Below are positions 1 to 11,817 of a stretch of 64,000 nucleotides of DNA, piece after piece; the stretch's first letter is position 1; every line of letters starts with the position of its first letter. The position numbers were made by a program, and so were the translations under genes. The notes under the pieces were generated by a model that was not told where the DNA came from, made no database searches, and worked only from the letters and a program-made list of their open reading frames with translations. Source of the stretch: Cylindrotheca closterium (taxonomy: Eukaryota; Bacillariophyta; Bacillariophyceae; Bacillariales; Bacillariaceae); assembly GCA_933822405.4 (NCBI GenBank), contig CAKOGP040001803.1, positions 335,687-399,686 on the forward strand, written 5' to 3'.

Positions 1-61
1 AGAGCCCTCCGAGAGCCAAAAGCCATCGTTGGAAGTATATCACAGAGAGAAAATAGCGAAA

Positions 62-793
62 ATGGCCGAAGAAACAGCAATGACAGATGCTGCGACGACT
101 CCAGTGGAAGATATGAGTTTATTGTCCATCACTGACGGAGAGAATGCCCGTGGGATTCCTTTTGTAAAGTTCATTGATGATGTTGACAGCTTTGCCAATT
201 CCTTTACTCCACCAGCCAGCGCTGAATTGATTATCGGTGCTTATTCTGAGTTGCATTCTAAATTCAAGACTTTTGAGACTACATTGACGCAAAAACGTGA
301 GTATAGGTGGCGCGAATACCCCAATCCATTTACATGTTATCATCATATGATGGGAAACGATGTCGCCTTTGACAAAAGAGACACACTAAACCAATTGTAA
401 ATTTCACCTGCAGAACACAACTATAAGCAAAAGATTCCAGATATCGAAAAGTCACTGTCGTTGATAAAGAATCTCGTCAAGAAAAAGGAGGAGAACGAAT
501 CAGCAATCACACGGTACAACTTGGCGGACAGCATATACGGCAAAGCAGAAATAGATTGCTCAGCGGGAATCGTAAACCTTTGGTTGGGAGCGAATGTCAT
601 GTTGGAGTATACCTATGAAGAAGCCATTGCTTTCTTGTCACAAAACGAGGAGTCAGCACGAAGGGAGTTTCAAACTGTGAAAGAAGATCTGGCTTTTGTT
701 CGGGACCAAATTGTGACCTCGGAAGTCAGTATGACACGAATTTTTAATTGGGATGTAAGAAAGCGACGTGCAGAAGGAGAAGGAACAAAGTAA
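62..793 (+). CDS. PFDN3: Prefoldin subunit 3 (VBP1-like)
   Basis: Two exons, 62..296 and 414..793, joined by a 117-bp GTGAGT..CAG intron, give 204 aa. Splicing produces QKQHNYKQKIPDIEKSL, the typical alpha-prefoldin sequence. The layout is N-terminal helix (about 40-95), beta-hairpin core (about 105-140, with CSAGIVNLWLGANVMLEY) and C-terminal helix (about 145-200), as in prefoldin 3. Prefoldin is a cytosolic hexamer that captures unfolded actin and tubulin and passes them to the CCT chaperonin; subunit 3 is one of the two alpha-type subunits. The start at 62 is the first ATG in frame; upstream sequence lies outside the window, so a longer N terminus cannot be fully excluded. The call rests on motif and architecture. 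Confidence 0.88.
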
Positions 794-1247
794 TGTAGTG
801 ACAATTGTGGATTTCAGCGAGGTTTTCAAGCGCCAAACAGTTGCGTGTTGCCTCCTTCGTAAAGAACGTTCGATCACTAGCTAATATCCGCGTTTGAAAC
901 AAGAGATCTGAGCGTTTTAACCTTGCGTTGTGGATTGGTCGGGTTTAGAAGTCGTTGTTGTGTACTTTCCGCGCCCGTATCGTACTGTACCGGTAGGTGT
1001 CTGAAAGGCCAAAGTCAGAAGTCAAAAGGTACAAGAGTAGCTTCTCCTGAGTCTGCCCGTCTATCGTTTGTTTATCAAAGATCATTTTTTCAAGTTTGAA
1101 ATTGAAGCACAAATCAAAACTCGTCGGTTCCAAGTTGAAATTGATGAACAAAAGTCGGGTGAAGAATCATCTTTGCTCGTCTTCTTGGTATCACAAAATC
1201 TACGATATACATTTGTGTCCGAGTACGCGTCTCTAGTGCTGTGAAAC
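794..1247. other. Intergenic, no gene seen
   Basis: 454 bp between prefoldin and the GT14 gene, both on the plus strand, so it should hold a terminator and a promoter. A palindromic cluster, CGTACTGTACCGGTAG, lies at 981-996 and belongs to the recurrent TACNGTA/ACCGGT motif set described in the findings. No credible ORF or RNA was seen. Confidence 0.5.
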
Positions 1248-3818
1248 ATGATGAGAACTACGATATGGGCCGTCATTGGTTGGATTGTTCTCGTGAACTG
1301 TTTTCTCCTAGTGATTGCAAATGCTCCTCCCGGCCAGAGCGATGACCCAAATGATCCCCGAAATCGATGGAAGACATTTGTGGACTTCTCTGGTGTCGAT
1401 GTGAGTGGTGATCCGGCCGAGGCGGCCAGAAAGACTGTTGACTTTTATAACTCCGACTTGATGAGCCGGATTGAGAAACTGTACGAGAAAACGAGCACAA
1501 CAGAATGCCGTTCCTTGATAGGAGAACATTTCGGATACTATCTCAAAGCATTTGCAAATGAGAAACCATTGCCTTTCAGCGACAAGACATTCAAAAATAC
1601 ATGTGAGGAAGAAGATGAATACGACTTTGACAATCTCCCACCAGGCGTACACATGGGAATGATCCAGAATCGGACGTATCAGCCTCCCAGAAACGAGACT
1701 AAATACCTGGAACCCTCTGAGATTGTGCTCTGTTATGGTATCCTGGCGCATGATAGTCCATCGGCTACGATAAGAATCATCGAAGCTGTTGATGAACCAA
1801 CTACTCAATTCATTGTTCATGTCGATGCCAAATATGAAGAAACACACCAAGTCCTCAAGGAATATGCTTCCCAGCGATCAAGAGTCACTGTACTCGATCA
1901 TCCCCATCGCGTTCGAGTCAATTGGGGTGGATTCTCTATGGTAAACGCGACGCTTCAGATGATATATCACGCTGATCAGATCGAGTTTACTCATTTTGTT
2001 CACATGGCTGCTACTGCCTATCCAATTGCCTCCAAGTAAGTGTAAGCGTGACTCAATATGTGCATATGAACCTGTGCTCATCTTTAAAACTTTGCTTCTA
2101 GTCGACGGATCAGAAATACTCTTGCTGACTTCCCTGCAGATGCTAATTTTATGCACGTTGTGCTGAAACCGACGAGTCCAGCCCTTCCGATTTGGAACTA
2201 CTATGTTGAATGCGACGATAGACTCCATCGAATCTTTGAACTTCCTCCTCTACGGAAGCAAGTACATGGAGTTGACATTTTTACCTCGAGTCAGTGGTTT
2301 ATCATCAGTAAAGAGTATGCCAACTTCTTGGCACATCCCGAACCCGGGAGCTTCCTGCAAGAGTACATGGACTACATGAAACATGCCGTTGTCGCTGATG
2401 AACACTTCTTCGGAACGGTACTTAGGAACACGCACTTTTGCGGCAAACATCACAACTGGAACTTTCTCCACTTACAATTTGATCAGTGGGAGAATGAAAG
2501 AGACTTGAACATGAGAGACGAACGAAAGTGTATCATGCCAGACCCAAATCACTGCGGACGATCGCCGACGACTATGGAAATGGACTATTTAGATATTTTG
2601 GAGTTGAGTGGAGACCTGTTTGCTCGAAAGTTTGACGACGAAGTTGACCCAACGATAAAGGACGTCATTGACAGAATACGCGCCAAGGAAGAAAAGGAGC
2701 TCATTAAATTCAATATCACAAAACCGCAAGCACCGGCCTTGCACAATCCTTTGGCTTTGGATGGGCACGGAGTCTTATTTGTTGCGAAGGAGACCATCAG
2801 CAGCGAAAATCCGTTATGCATGGGACTTGGTGAAGAAAGAAACAAAGTCCGTTTGGTTCCATGCTTTTATGAGGATGTGCCTCCGACGCTTGCATCCAAT
2901 TGGGAGACGGGAGCTGTGATTTTGGATGAAACGGTTCCGCACAACCGATGGGAAATTGGACCTTGTAGTTCCGACGGGGATCTGAGGAAACTGTGAGTAT
3001 GGTGGAGTGTCGATGTTTGGCATTGTCTTTTCATCGTGGACTCAATTTCAGTTCTGTTCCATTACAGATACTCTGGAGATGTGGAGGTTATACCAGGGCA
3101 ATATAATCCAACAGGTCCAAGATGTAATCTAAAGGTGATGGATGGACTTCGAGTTGGGAGATGCCTAGATGGTGAATCATTTGACCCGCAGCCAGGTGGG
3201 CCAGTGCATGTTTTTCCTTGCCATAATCGTTGGCACCAGTACATTTCCTTTGGAGACGGCACACATGCTCCAACCGGAGCACTACATACCAATGTTCCGG
3301 AACACACTCGCAAGCGTATTGCGGAAACAGGACGAGAGCAAGAAGCGTATATGTGTCTAGGTCTGGAGGGTCGCGGTGAAGATGAAGAAGACTGGCTTGG
3401 AAAACGGAAAGAAATGATGGAAAAGATGTTGCAAAGGGAGTTAGAGCAAATGGAGCAAGATAGTGACGATAGTGAAGACGAAGAGGGATCACTTGTTGAC
3501 CAGAAAGAGGATGGTGAAGAGGATGCTACTGAGACAGATGCTGCAACGGAGGAGGAAGGTCCACTTGACATATGGCACTGGGAATACGAACAACTTCACG
3601 CTATCAAGTGCTCTAATAAAGAAGCTGTCATTGAATGGGTCCTTGTCCCATTCATTGAAGAAGACGATAGTACGACTGTGTATGAAGACGAAGATGGGTC
3701 TGCCGATTCTGGTGATGAAGATGGACCTGAGGAAATGGAATGGCCCGATCCAACAGAAGACTCTGATGTCGACACAAAAACAGACAAAAAGCACGAAAAC
3801 AAAGAAGAAGAATTGTAA
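1248..3818 (+). CDS. Secretory GT14 (xylosyltransferase/core-2 branching type) glycosyltransferase with lectin-like tail
   Basis: Three exons, 1248..2035, 2102..2992 and 3068..3818 (introns 66 and 75 bp), give 809 aa. The hydrophobic N terminus (residues 5-25) is a signal peptide or type II anchor, placing the enzyme in the ER/Golgi. Residues about 158-410 match the GT14 family: IVLCYGILAHDSPSA, FIVHVDAKY, VNWGGFSMVNATLQMI, then the spliced YPIASNRRIR region. GT14 enzymes transfer xylose or GlcNAc to glycan or proteoglycan acceptors; the substrate here cannot be told. After about residue 500 there are three blocks with Cys and Trp spacing (LCMGLGEE, RCLDGESFD, YMCLGLEG) resembling a ricin-B-type beta-trefoil. 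They are interrupted and followed by very acidic D/E tracts, and the extreme C terminus is acidic and lysine-rich. Confidence 0.8.
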
Positions 3819-3892
3819 ACTGTAAACTGTAACCATAGTGAACAAATTTTTAGAACTATAACTAATTGATTGATTCATACGGATATTCGAAT

Positions 3893-4789
3893 TTATTCCT
3901 CCAATTCTCCACAATCTTGGACGACTACCTTCTTGCTAGTCTTTCCAGACTGGCTTCCAACTGCCTCGACAGCATCTACAACATCCAATCCCTCAACGAC
4001 CGAGCCAAAGACCACGTGCTATGCAAGCAGCAATATGATGAGACAATGACTTCACGCAAAGAAATTCATGTCGTCCTGATGCTTACCTTTCCATCCAACC
4101 AAGCAGTTTCAGCGGTACAAAGGAAGACTATGATCGACGGATGGAAAGCGTCAGCAGCAAGAAGCACCTAAAGCCGAATAAAGTACACAATATCATCCGG
4201 ACTTACATTGACTGCCATTGGTCCCAGGTCCAGCGTTGGCCATACTCAAGATCCCTTTTCCAGTGTGCTTCAACTTGAAATTTTCATCGGCAAACTTTTC
4301 TCCATATATCGACTCTCCTACGAAAATAAAAATCCATTACTGGCTGAGCAACACGCCGAAAGAAATCAAAAGCCCAAGAAAATACCATGTTTATACCATG
4401 CTTACCTCCAGTGCCATTTCCTCTTGTGAAGTCACCTCCCTGATGGATTGAAAGATTCATCAAAGTTAGCTTTGTTGTTCCTCACACTTTCAAGAATTCT
4501 ATTAGAAAAATTTAAACCCCCTTTTACTTACTTGACACATAAATCCCGGGATGACACGATGGAAAGAAGATCCCTTAAAATGGAGTGGCTTTCCCGATCG
4601 TCCCTTGCCCTTTTCCCCTGTGCACAACGCCCGAAAGTTCTCGGCGGTCTTCGGGACGACATCTCCTCGGAGTTCCATGATAATGCGACCAGCAGGCTTT
4701 CCTCCAATCGTAATATCGAAAAATACTTTTGTTTTGCGACCGCCTGCTCCAGAGCTAGCACCCGCTTCAGAACTTGATCCGCAACCCAT
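3893..4789 (-). CDS. Cyclophilin-type peptidyl-prolyl isomerase with MGC N terminus
   Basis: Five exons on the minus strand: 4532..4789, 4406..4439, 4207..4317, 4087..4127, 3893..4018, giving 189 aa. The complete cyclophilin A-type domain is visible at about residues 20-186: [34 protein letters not shown] (catalytic Arg, plus F, M and Q pocket residues), [16 protein letters not shown], the CsA-contact Trp in [14 protein letters not shown], and QDCGEL at the end. It catalyses proline cis-trans isomerisation as a folding helper. Exon 4 uses the acceptor CATAG at 4128-4130; other nearby AGs break the frame. The N terminus, [10 protein letters not shown], has Gly2, Cys3 and Ser6, the pattern for N-myristoylation plus palmitoylation, which is unusual for a cyclophilin. 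It is convergent with the GT14 gene (74-bp gap). Confidence 0.93.
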
Positions 4790-4993
4790 CTTGAATTTTT
4801 GTTGCAGTTGCACTTTTTGTGATGTCCTCTTCGTTTGTTTTCTTACCCTGTGACTCGAGTGAGTCATTACTATTAAACACTATACAAGTACTATTTCAAA
4901 GCACTACGGAAGTACCTGTGCCCATTCTCCATTCTTCATCGCATTTCTGCCACCGACAGCCACCACAGCAGCATTATCACAAGCAGGAACACC

Positions 4994-6832
4994 ATGCCTC
5001 GTCGTAGCCGTTCCAAAGCAGCTAGGCGCAGCAACCAAGAACAAATTGAAGCCAACGAAAATGGAAATGAGGCTGGAAGAAGCGTTGCCTCTCACGTTCG
5101 GGATCGCCAGCGTGCAGTTGCGGAACGAGAGGCTGCCCGATTAGCTCGTCCTGAACAACGCAAGAGAGTGAAACTAGCTCATGCCGATCGCAAGAAGAGT
5201 GCAGTGACTTCCACACCCTTCGGACTTCACCGTGGCTCTTCTACCGTGGATGATGAGCCGGAAGACCAGGAATGGTGCGGCCCGTTTAGTGTGGCCCGTC
5301 AAGTTTTGCGGCAACGAGAAGAAGCAAAGCGCAAGGCTGAAGAAGAGGAAAATAATGCGGTCATGCATCCGCTCGATGATCTAATGAATCAAGTGGGACA
5401 AGAACAAAAGAAAAAAGCTCATCCTTCATTGACCTGGAAGGGAGACGCAAAGGGAACAACCCCCTCTTCTCTTTACGCCAAGCGACAAATGCGAATGGAA
5501 GCCCGACAAACCAAAACTATCCCAACACTCTTTCAACTTTGCGTTGATTTTCTTGTGGATAATTTCGAGCATGTCGAGTCACTTGGAGATGTTGATAATG
5601 ACTGCCGCCTAGCTATTTCCAAAGAATTGGTCAAACGAAACCAACTGAATGCCAAGGCATTTGAAAGTTTGGTTTCGAGCGATATGGATTGCTTGGAAAT
5701 TATTGACTGTGCAGGAATCCCCCAAGATGTCATGGCCAAAGTGCTCACAGGATTACATTCTCTGAGCTTTCTCATGTTGACACACGCGGGACGATGCTTT
5801 GGTCCCAAGAGTGTCGATGTACTTTTGGAAACAAAGCCACCTCTCTGTTGTCTCTCGATCGCGGGAGCTTATCTTCTCAAAGATGAGCATGCCGCTTCTC
5901 TGATTCAAGTCAGTGCCTCAACCTTACAATCCATCTCTTTTGATACGTGCCCCTTGCTAGGGGAAAAGTTTATTCGTGCCATTGAAAAGACGGATGGAAC
6001 TCTGTTGGAAATATCATTGAAAAATCTTAGCCTTTCTTCCGATACCTTGAAAATCTTGGCCACTTGTAAGGATGCCATGCGCAATGTCAGGAGTTTGACT
6101 TATGAATCCATGCCTGGAATCACCGATGCTGTCTTGGGCGAACTACTCCAAGTGGTGGCCGATTCCTTGGAGAGCCTTGATGTCAGCCACAATTACGATC
6201 TTACCGATGCGTCGTTGTCGGCCATTCGACAATTCAATATAGGACTGCGATCTCTCACTATGAATGGTGTTAAGGAACTCACGTCGTTAGGTCTTGAAAC
6301 TTTCTTCACCTATGATTTGGAAGGCTTGCCCTCGCCACCAAAACTCAAAGTCTTAAAGTTGGCTTCTTGCGATCACGAGGCTGTGACAGATGAAGTTCTC
6401 AAGTTGGCCACGGCCAATTCGTCTACTCAAAACAAGGAGTCGATGGGTCCTAGGGGAGGGGGATTGGTCCAGTTGGATATTGAGGGATCCACTTTGGTGA
6501 CGGACAGTACACTAGAACATCTAGTTGAGGGTTCTTCGGCAAATACCTTGACGGAGATGAATCTGAGTTATTGCCCACATATAACCGACCAAGGTCTAGG
6601 CTACTTTGTCTCCAAGTGCGGAAGCCAACTATCCAAAATCCAGGTTTGGGGTTGTGCCCAACTTTCGGATGGTAAGTTCAAACTCATATCTGATTTTCTT
6701 CTTTCCATATCTCATCATGTTCTCTTTATCAAAACACTAGAATTCTTCGACGGTCATGACCGAGTCAATGACGCGAGTTTTGAACTAGTTGGAGCTTGGA
6801 TGAAGCGCAGCGGAACACGATCTTTGAGATGA
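4994..6832 (+). CDS. RAD7-like leucine-rich-repeat protein
   Basis: Exons 4994..6671 and 6741..6832 give 589 aa; the 69-bp GTAAGT..TAG intron keeps frame and contains no stop, so the unspliced form would encode 612 aa. The N terminus is basic and charged (MPRRSRSK, then coiled-coil-prone RQREEAKRKAEEE) with the EWCGPFSVARQ motif seen in RAD7/Rhp7 proteins. Residues about 170-585 are LRRs of cysteine-containing/RNI type (LESLDVSHNYDLTDASLSAI, MNLSYCPHITDQGLGYF). Yeast RAD7 acts with RAD16 in global-genome nucleotide excision repair and in an E3 ligase; that role here is inferred from similarity. Another F-box/LRR family member is the main alternative. It shares a 204-bp head-to-head gap with the cyclophilin. 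Confidence 0.72.
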   Translation: MPRRSRSKAARRSNQEQIEANENGNEAGRSVASHVRDRQRAVAEREAARLARPEQRKRVKLAHADRKKSAVTSTPFGLHRGSSTVDDEPEDQEWCGPFSVARQVLRQREEAKRKAEEEENNAVMHPLDDLMNQVGQEQKKKAHPSLTWKGDAKGTTPSSLYAKRQMRMEARQTKTIPTLFQLCVDFLVDNFEHVESLGDVDNDCRLAISKELVKRNQLNAKAFESLVSSDMDCLEIIDCAGIPQDVMAKVLTGLHSLSFLMLTHAGRCFGPKSVDVLLETKPPLCCLSIAGAYLLKDEHAASLIQVSASTLQSISFDTCPLLGEKFIRAIEKTDGTLLEISLKNLSLSSDTLKILATCKDAMRNVRSLTYESMPGITDAVLGELLQVVADSLESLDVSHNYDLTDASLSAIRQFNIGLRSLTMNGVKELTSLGLETFFTYDLEGLPSPPKLKVLKLASCDHEAVTDEVLKLATANSSTQNKESMGPRGGGLVQLDIEGSTLVTDSTLEHLVEGSSANTLTEMNLSYCPHITDQGLGYFVSKCGSQLSKIQVWGCAQLSDGKFKLISDFLLSISHHVLFIKTLEFFDGHDRVNDASFELVGAWMKRSGTRSLR

Positions 6833-6930
6833 ACAGAATGGAAGAGGTGATCATTGATTCTCGTGCTGCAACTGCAGCATATTTATACACATGAACCTAG
6901 GGTAGAATTTCGTATTCTCAAAGATTAACT

Positions 6931-7530
6931 TTAAGGTTGCATCAGAGCATTCAACTCCTTGACAATCTCTAGCAACTCGGGATCTTCGGCGATAGCCTTT
7001 TCGATCCCATCTTGACCCTCCGTCATCATGATTTTCATTGCTTCTTGCATCTTTGAATTCTGCAGTAACGCCATAACATCTGGGTTGCTCATCAGTTCTT
7101 TGAACATGTCGGGGTTCATGCCTCCAGGTAAAGTACCATCGTTAGCGATAGCTTGTTCCAACTCTTCGTCCTTGATTTCCAACTTGTTCTCGTTAAAGTT
7201 ATCCTCCAATCGTTGCTTGTTGAACTTGTCGAGAACATCCGGGCTGGCCTTTCCAGTGGCTCGTGCTTCCTCTAGTTTCTTGGCCAAGGAATCCTTATCA
7301 AAGCAATCCGAATAGTCTACGACGCGTAGGTCCAACTCTGCCTTGATCTCAGACACGCGCATCTTGCCAGGTTCAATCTCTTCGTCATCCTCGTCGTCAA
7401 TTGGAGCTGAACTCATGTACATGGCGGAAGCTTGCTGTCGACTGGACAGAATTGGGACATGGCTCCCAAACGATTGTGTTTGAAACGCTGAAGAAGCAGC
7501 AAAGAGGATCGATACAAAGAATAGTTTCAT
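6931..7530 (-). CDS. Plastid-targeted STI1/Tic40-like protein with SAP-like motif
   Basis: Intronless, 199 aa from the ATG at 7530; an in-frame ATG at 7596 would add 22 residues ahead of the signal peptide and is less likely. MKLFFVSILFAASSAFQTQS is a signal peptide with an A-F cleavage context, so the protein is predicted to enter the plastid. Residues about 55-95 (MRVSEIKAELDLRVVDYSD) resemble the SAP-like/MANF C-terminal motif. Residues about 140-199 (MNPDMFKELMSNPDVMALLQ, then a helix ending ELNALMQP) resemble the NP-containing STI1/Hop DP domain, also found at the C terminus of the import co-chaperone Tic40. A role as stromal chaperone adaptor is inferred. It is convergent with the RAD7-like gene (98-bp gap). 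A second STI1-type plastid protein lies at 58231. Confidence 0.75.
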   Translation of the reverse strand: MKLFFVSILFAASSAFQTQSFGSHVPILSSRQQASAMYMSSAPIDDEDDEEIEPGKMRVSEIKAELDLRVVDYSDCFDKDSLAKKLEEARATGKASPDVLDKFNKQRLEDNFNENKLEIKDEELEQAIANDGTLPGGMNPDMFKELMSNPDVMALLQNSKMQEAMKIMMTEGQDGIEKAIAEDPELLEIVKELNALMQP

Positions 7531-7807
7531 GATCGTGGCGTTTCGAATTTGTGGTGACGAAGTGATCGATTTGAGATTTGAGTATGTACTGTTCATTCAT
7601 TCGTCGTCAGTCCCGTTCGGATTACAAAAGTCTTTCTTAGTCCCTGCGTCAGTGGACTTCAAAAGTCCCATTTGGAGTCGAACGATTCGACGCCTTCCTC
7701 ATTAATTGCATTTCAAATCGAAGTGCCAGGAACGGAATGAAAAACAAAGCAAATGCAAACCTATGTCCTCGAAGAAAGAACCACCGATAGAACCATAAGG
7801 TTTGAAG

Positions 7808-10800
7808 ATGGTGAAGCCTCCGAAAACAATGCAGCCGGAGCAGGTGGACGTCTCCAGAGCTGGTCGCAAAACTGGGAGTGCGTTCCAGCAAGATAGCTTT
7901 CACAACTACATGGCTCGAAAAATTGACTTGCAGCGACAGCAATTTGGCCAACCATCGCTCCCCCCTCCTCCCAAGTCCCTTCCTAAGACATCCCCGTCCA
8001 TTTATCTTCCAAGTTCACCATCTGCCGAGCAATCCATGCCACAAAAGTTAACCAATGTTCAAGAACGGCGGAAGGAACTATCACCTTCATCTACTCCAAA
8101 TATATCAAACACGTTACCATTGTCAAAGCCATCAACTCCACGAGAGTCGGCCAATCCACAAGAAGTCTCCAAGGCGCCCACATCTGCAATAAAGAGGAAG
8201 TCGCCTGCCAAGGCTTCCGAGAAGCGAAGTGTACGATTTGCTCAAGAAGGAGGACCAGAACGAAAGTCGAAAAAACGAAAGAAAACTCCCATGACTTCAA
8301 TCATTCGGAAATTGAACAGACGACATGGGAGATTGCTGAAGCGGCAAAAAAGAATCTCTAGAAGGGAAAAGAGAAGGCGTATGGCATTGGAGGAGGAGTG
8401 TGAAGTACAAGAAGAAAATATTGTTGCCACGGAAGAAGACAGCCCGTCAACAGGTGAAGGTAGCCAAGCATACACTCCCAGGGAGCACACTATTGCACTG
8501 GATCAACAGATTGAAAAAATGCCGGAAAAGGGTGAAGAAATCCAGTCCTCATCAATGAAAGTTGAAAAAGCATCTCTGGAACCAGATGCTGAAGATAAGA
8601 TTCAAGAAGATACGCCACCGTTGGAAGACGACATACCGGCCGTTGATGATGACGAATCTGTCGAAGTGCCGAACGCAGAAGCACCGGCTTCTCCGTTCGA
8701 CATTCGGAAATCTCGACCGGATCTTTTCTTCATTGGTGTCACTATCAAAGTCAATGGATATACAGAACCAGACAATGAGACGCTCAAACGAATGGTACGA
8801 CGAATGCTTTCAATTTCCTGCTTTCCATCTAGCCTAATTTTCTCACCACTTTCTTTCATTGATTGTAATAGATCCAACGACATGGTGGTCAGTTCGAATG
8901 TTACGAAACTCAACGAGTTACTCATATTGTGGCGGAACACTTGTCCACTGCAAAGGCCAACATCTTCAATAAACAAAGGAATCCTGTTCCAGTGGTGTCT
9001 CCCAGATGGATTACCGACAGCATCGAACAACAATGCCAATTGCCCCATGGAAATTACTTGATAGAGGAGGTACGAGACGATGGCCAACAGAAAGGGATCA
9101 AAGATATATTTGGAACGGCTGTTAACAAGGCAACTCGAAACAAATTGCCATCGCTTGATGTTCGTCCAAACTCGGAGATTGATAAGTCTGATGAACGTAT
9201 TACCTCAGAAATGGAAACAGATATTGAAAAGAAAAGTGAGATAACAGAAAAAGAGGAGAAGGCTGTTGAAACTGTACCAAAGGAGCCACCATCGAGCCCG
9301 CAGAAGACCAATACCCTTTGTATCAATGGAAGAATCCGTACTACTGGCACTGACCCAGATTTCCTTGAGAATTACTTTAACAATTCTCGCCTTAGTTTCA
9401 TTGGAAGCTATAGACAACGATCAGAGTCGGCAGGTGCAAATGCACCGAATACATTGAACAAGGACTTGGCCAATTTACCAAGCTATGTCTTTCATGTGGA
9501 CATGGACTGTTTCTTTGCGGCGGTTGCGATTCGCAACTTTCCACAATTGAAGGATAAACCAGTCGTCATTTCACACCATGGAAAGAAACGAAACAATGGG
9601 GGTGATGGCATTTCATTCGAAGCGAAAGTCTCCAAGAACTCAACATCTGAGTGTGCAACCTGCAATTACAGGGCAAGAGAGTTCGGAATAAAAAAGGGAA
9701 TGTTTCTTGGACGGGCAAAGGAACTATGTCCAGAATTGGTGATCCTGAACTATGATTTTGAAGGATATCAGGAAGTCTCAGCGCAAGTGTCTGAGATTCT
9801 GCATCAGATAGCCAGCGAGAATCATGGTTCCGTTCAAGAAGTTTCTTGTGATGAGTCTTACATGGAGATGCTACAGGAAAGCCATGAACAAGCGGCGGCG
9901 ACTGCCGAAAGGATAAGAGCTCAGATCGTTGAAGCTACACAATGTACAGCCTCGATTGGAGTCGGAAAGAACAAATTTCTTGCAAAGCTTGGAACCGATA
10001 GAATCAAACCGAATGCGTCGTATGTAGTCAAAGATCATCGGTCTTTGCTCGAAAACTTGAATCTACGAGACCTCCCAGGAATCGGTTGGAAAAGCGCGCC
10101 AAAGCTAGTTACTGAAGGGCTGACAACAGTTCGTCAGGTTTGGGACTTGGGTTCGAATGCCGTCAACATTCTTGAACGAATTCTGGGAGGTGCTAATGGA
10201 AAGAAAATCTACAACTATTGCCACGGAATAGACGATCGAAAGGTAGAGCCAGCAAAGCGAAAGACTATTGGTGCAGAATGCAACTATGGGGTTCGGTTCG
10301 ATGGACCATACGGAGTCGATCATTTCTTCAAGTGTTTGTCGAATGAAGTGCAGAAGCGCATGGAAAATGTCGGTGTGAAGGGTCGTCACATCACATTGAA
10401 GGTAAAGCAACGAAAGGAAGGAGCCAAGTTGCCACCAAAGTTCTTGGGTCATGGTAAATGCCACAGTCTATCGAGAAGTATGGAAATACCTGGATCGAGA
10501 GCAACGTGTGATGCAGGGGAGATCTACAAGGCCGCTGTGGGTCTTTTCAAGGAACTAGCTATTCCACTGGACGACGTTCGGGGTATGGGCGTAGTTGTTA
10601 GCAAACTTACAGATGGTGAAAATATCACCAACTCGTCACTTACCAAATGGCTTGAGGTGGCAAACAAATCCAATGGGAACAGTGAAGGAGGCGCAAAGGA
10701 AACTCACATCAACGAGTGTGAAGAAGAAAAGACTGCCGATTCTTCTCCAGCTGACGATGCTGAGATGACAGACTCATACCAACATAATGGTGCAGAGCAG

Positions 10801-11745
10801 GATGCAATACAAGACGACGGCGAACAACAAGATTCGATCTCGGCATTTCACAGTCAAGACGTCTTTGACCCAAGAGGTGACACAACATCTACTCAAATCA
10901 TGTTGCCTCCATTGAGCCAGCTACGCATGAGTCAAGTTGACGAGCTACCAATAGAAATGCAGCATCAAATCAAGGCACGGCTCGAAAAGAACGTAGAAGA
11001 TGAGGTTTCCGAAGTCATTCCTGTTATGGTTTCTGGGTCTCCGAAAAAAGATGCATTGACAAGAAGGGCGAATGTGCCATCCTCCAGACATGGGGAAAGC
11101 GACAACAGACTCCGTCAGACAGATGTCCAGGATATGCTCAAACTAGCAGCTGTCGGAACAGGTGTTGCCACAATGGATATATCTCTTGATGTACTGAATG
11201 AGCTTCCGATGGACATCAGACTACAAGTAATCAATGGTGGTGCATACATGGGAGTGTCCAGCTATGTCGCTGGAAAGAACCAAGCTGCAAGTATTAACCA
11301 TGAAGCCCAAAACTCTCCGAATACAAGCTTAGTGGAGGAAACCACGAAGAATAGTACGAACAAAGGAGATCACGAAGGACTGAAACTAGCTGGTGAAGAC
11401 TTGAGAGCCAAAGAAGAGCCACCATCACCTATAAAACAACGCCCAGCGAACTTGTTTGAAGAAGACCTCCTCCCACTGAAACTTTTTCTCGACGAAAACT
11501 ATTCCACTGACGTTGAAGCCATCCAGCTTGTTGTCCAGTTCTTGACAATTTGCGTCCAAGAGGGGCGGCCTAAGGATGCTCTCACCATGCTACGATCAAT
11601 TTGCAACCGGCAAGACGAATGGGGTACATATTCCGTCATCAGGGAAATATTTGAAGCATTGGACGATGAGTACTTTCGTCAATACAGAGCGAGATTAGAT
11701 TACATATCAGTCATTGGAGAGGACAATCGCAAGCATCCACCATGA
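7808..11745 (+). CDS. REV1: REV1 Y-family translesion polymerase (deoxycytidyl transferase)
   Basis: Exons 7808..8794 and 8872..11745 (77-bp intron with donor GTACGA) give 1286 aa. Splicing restores the BRCT domain across the junction (LKRM then IQRHGGQFECYETQRVTHIV; about 300-405, with PVVSPRWITDSI). The Y-family catalytic core starts near residue 533 (YVFHVDMDCFFAAV, metal-binding D-x-D) and includes CDESY near 655 and the helix-hairpin-helix LRDLPGIGWKSAPKL. Two ubiquitin-binding motifs follow: DELPIEMQHQI near 1018 and LNELPMDIRLQV near 1102. The C-terminal domain that recruits other polymerases and REV7 is at about 1195-1280. REV1 inserts C opposite damaged or abasic sites and scaffolds polymerase switching. 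The full human/yeast domain order is present. Confidence 0.95.
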
Positions 11746-11817
11746 TCACCCATTGTAAGTTCCATCTGTTCAAAAATGTAATACTGTAACTTCTGTAAAC
11801 AAGTTTTTAGAAAGTAG

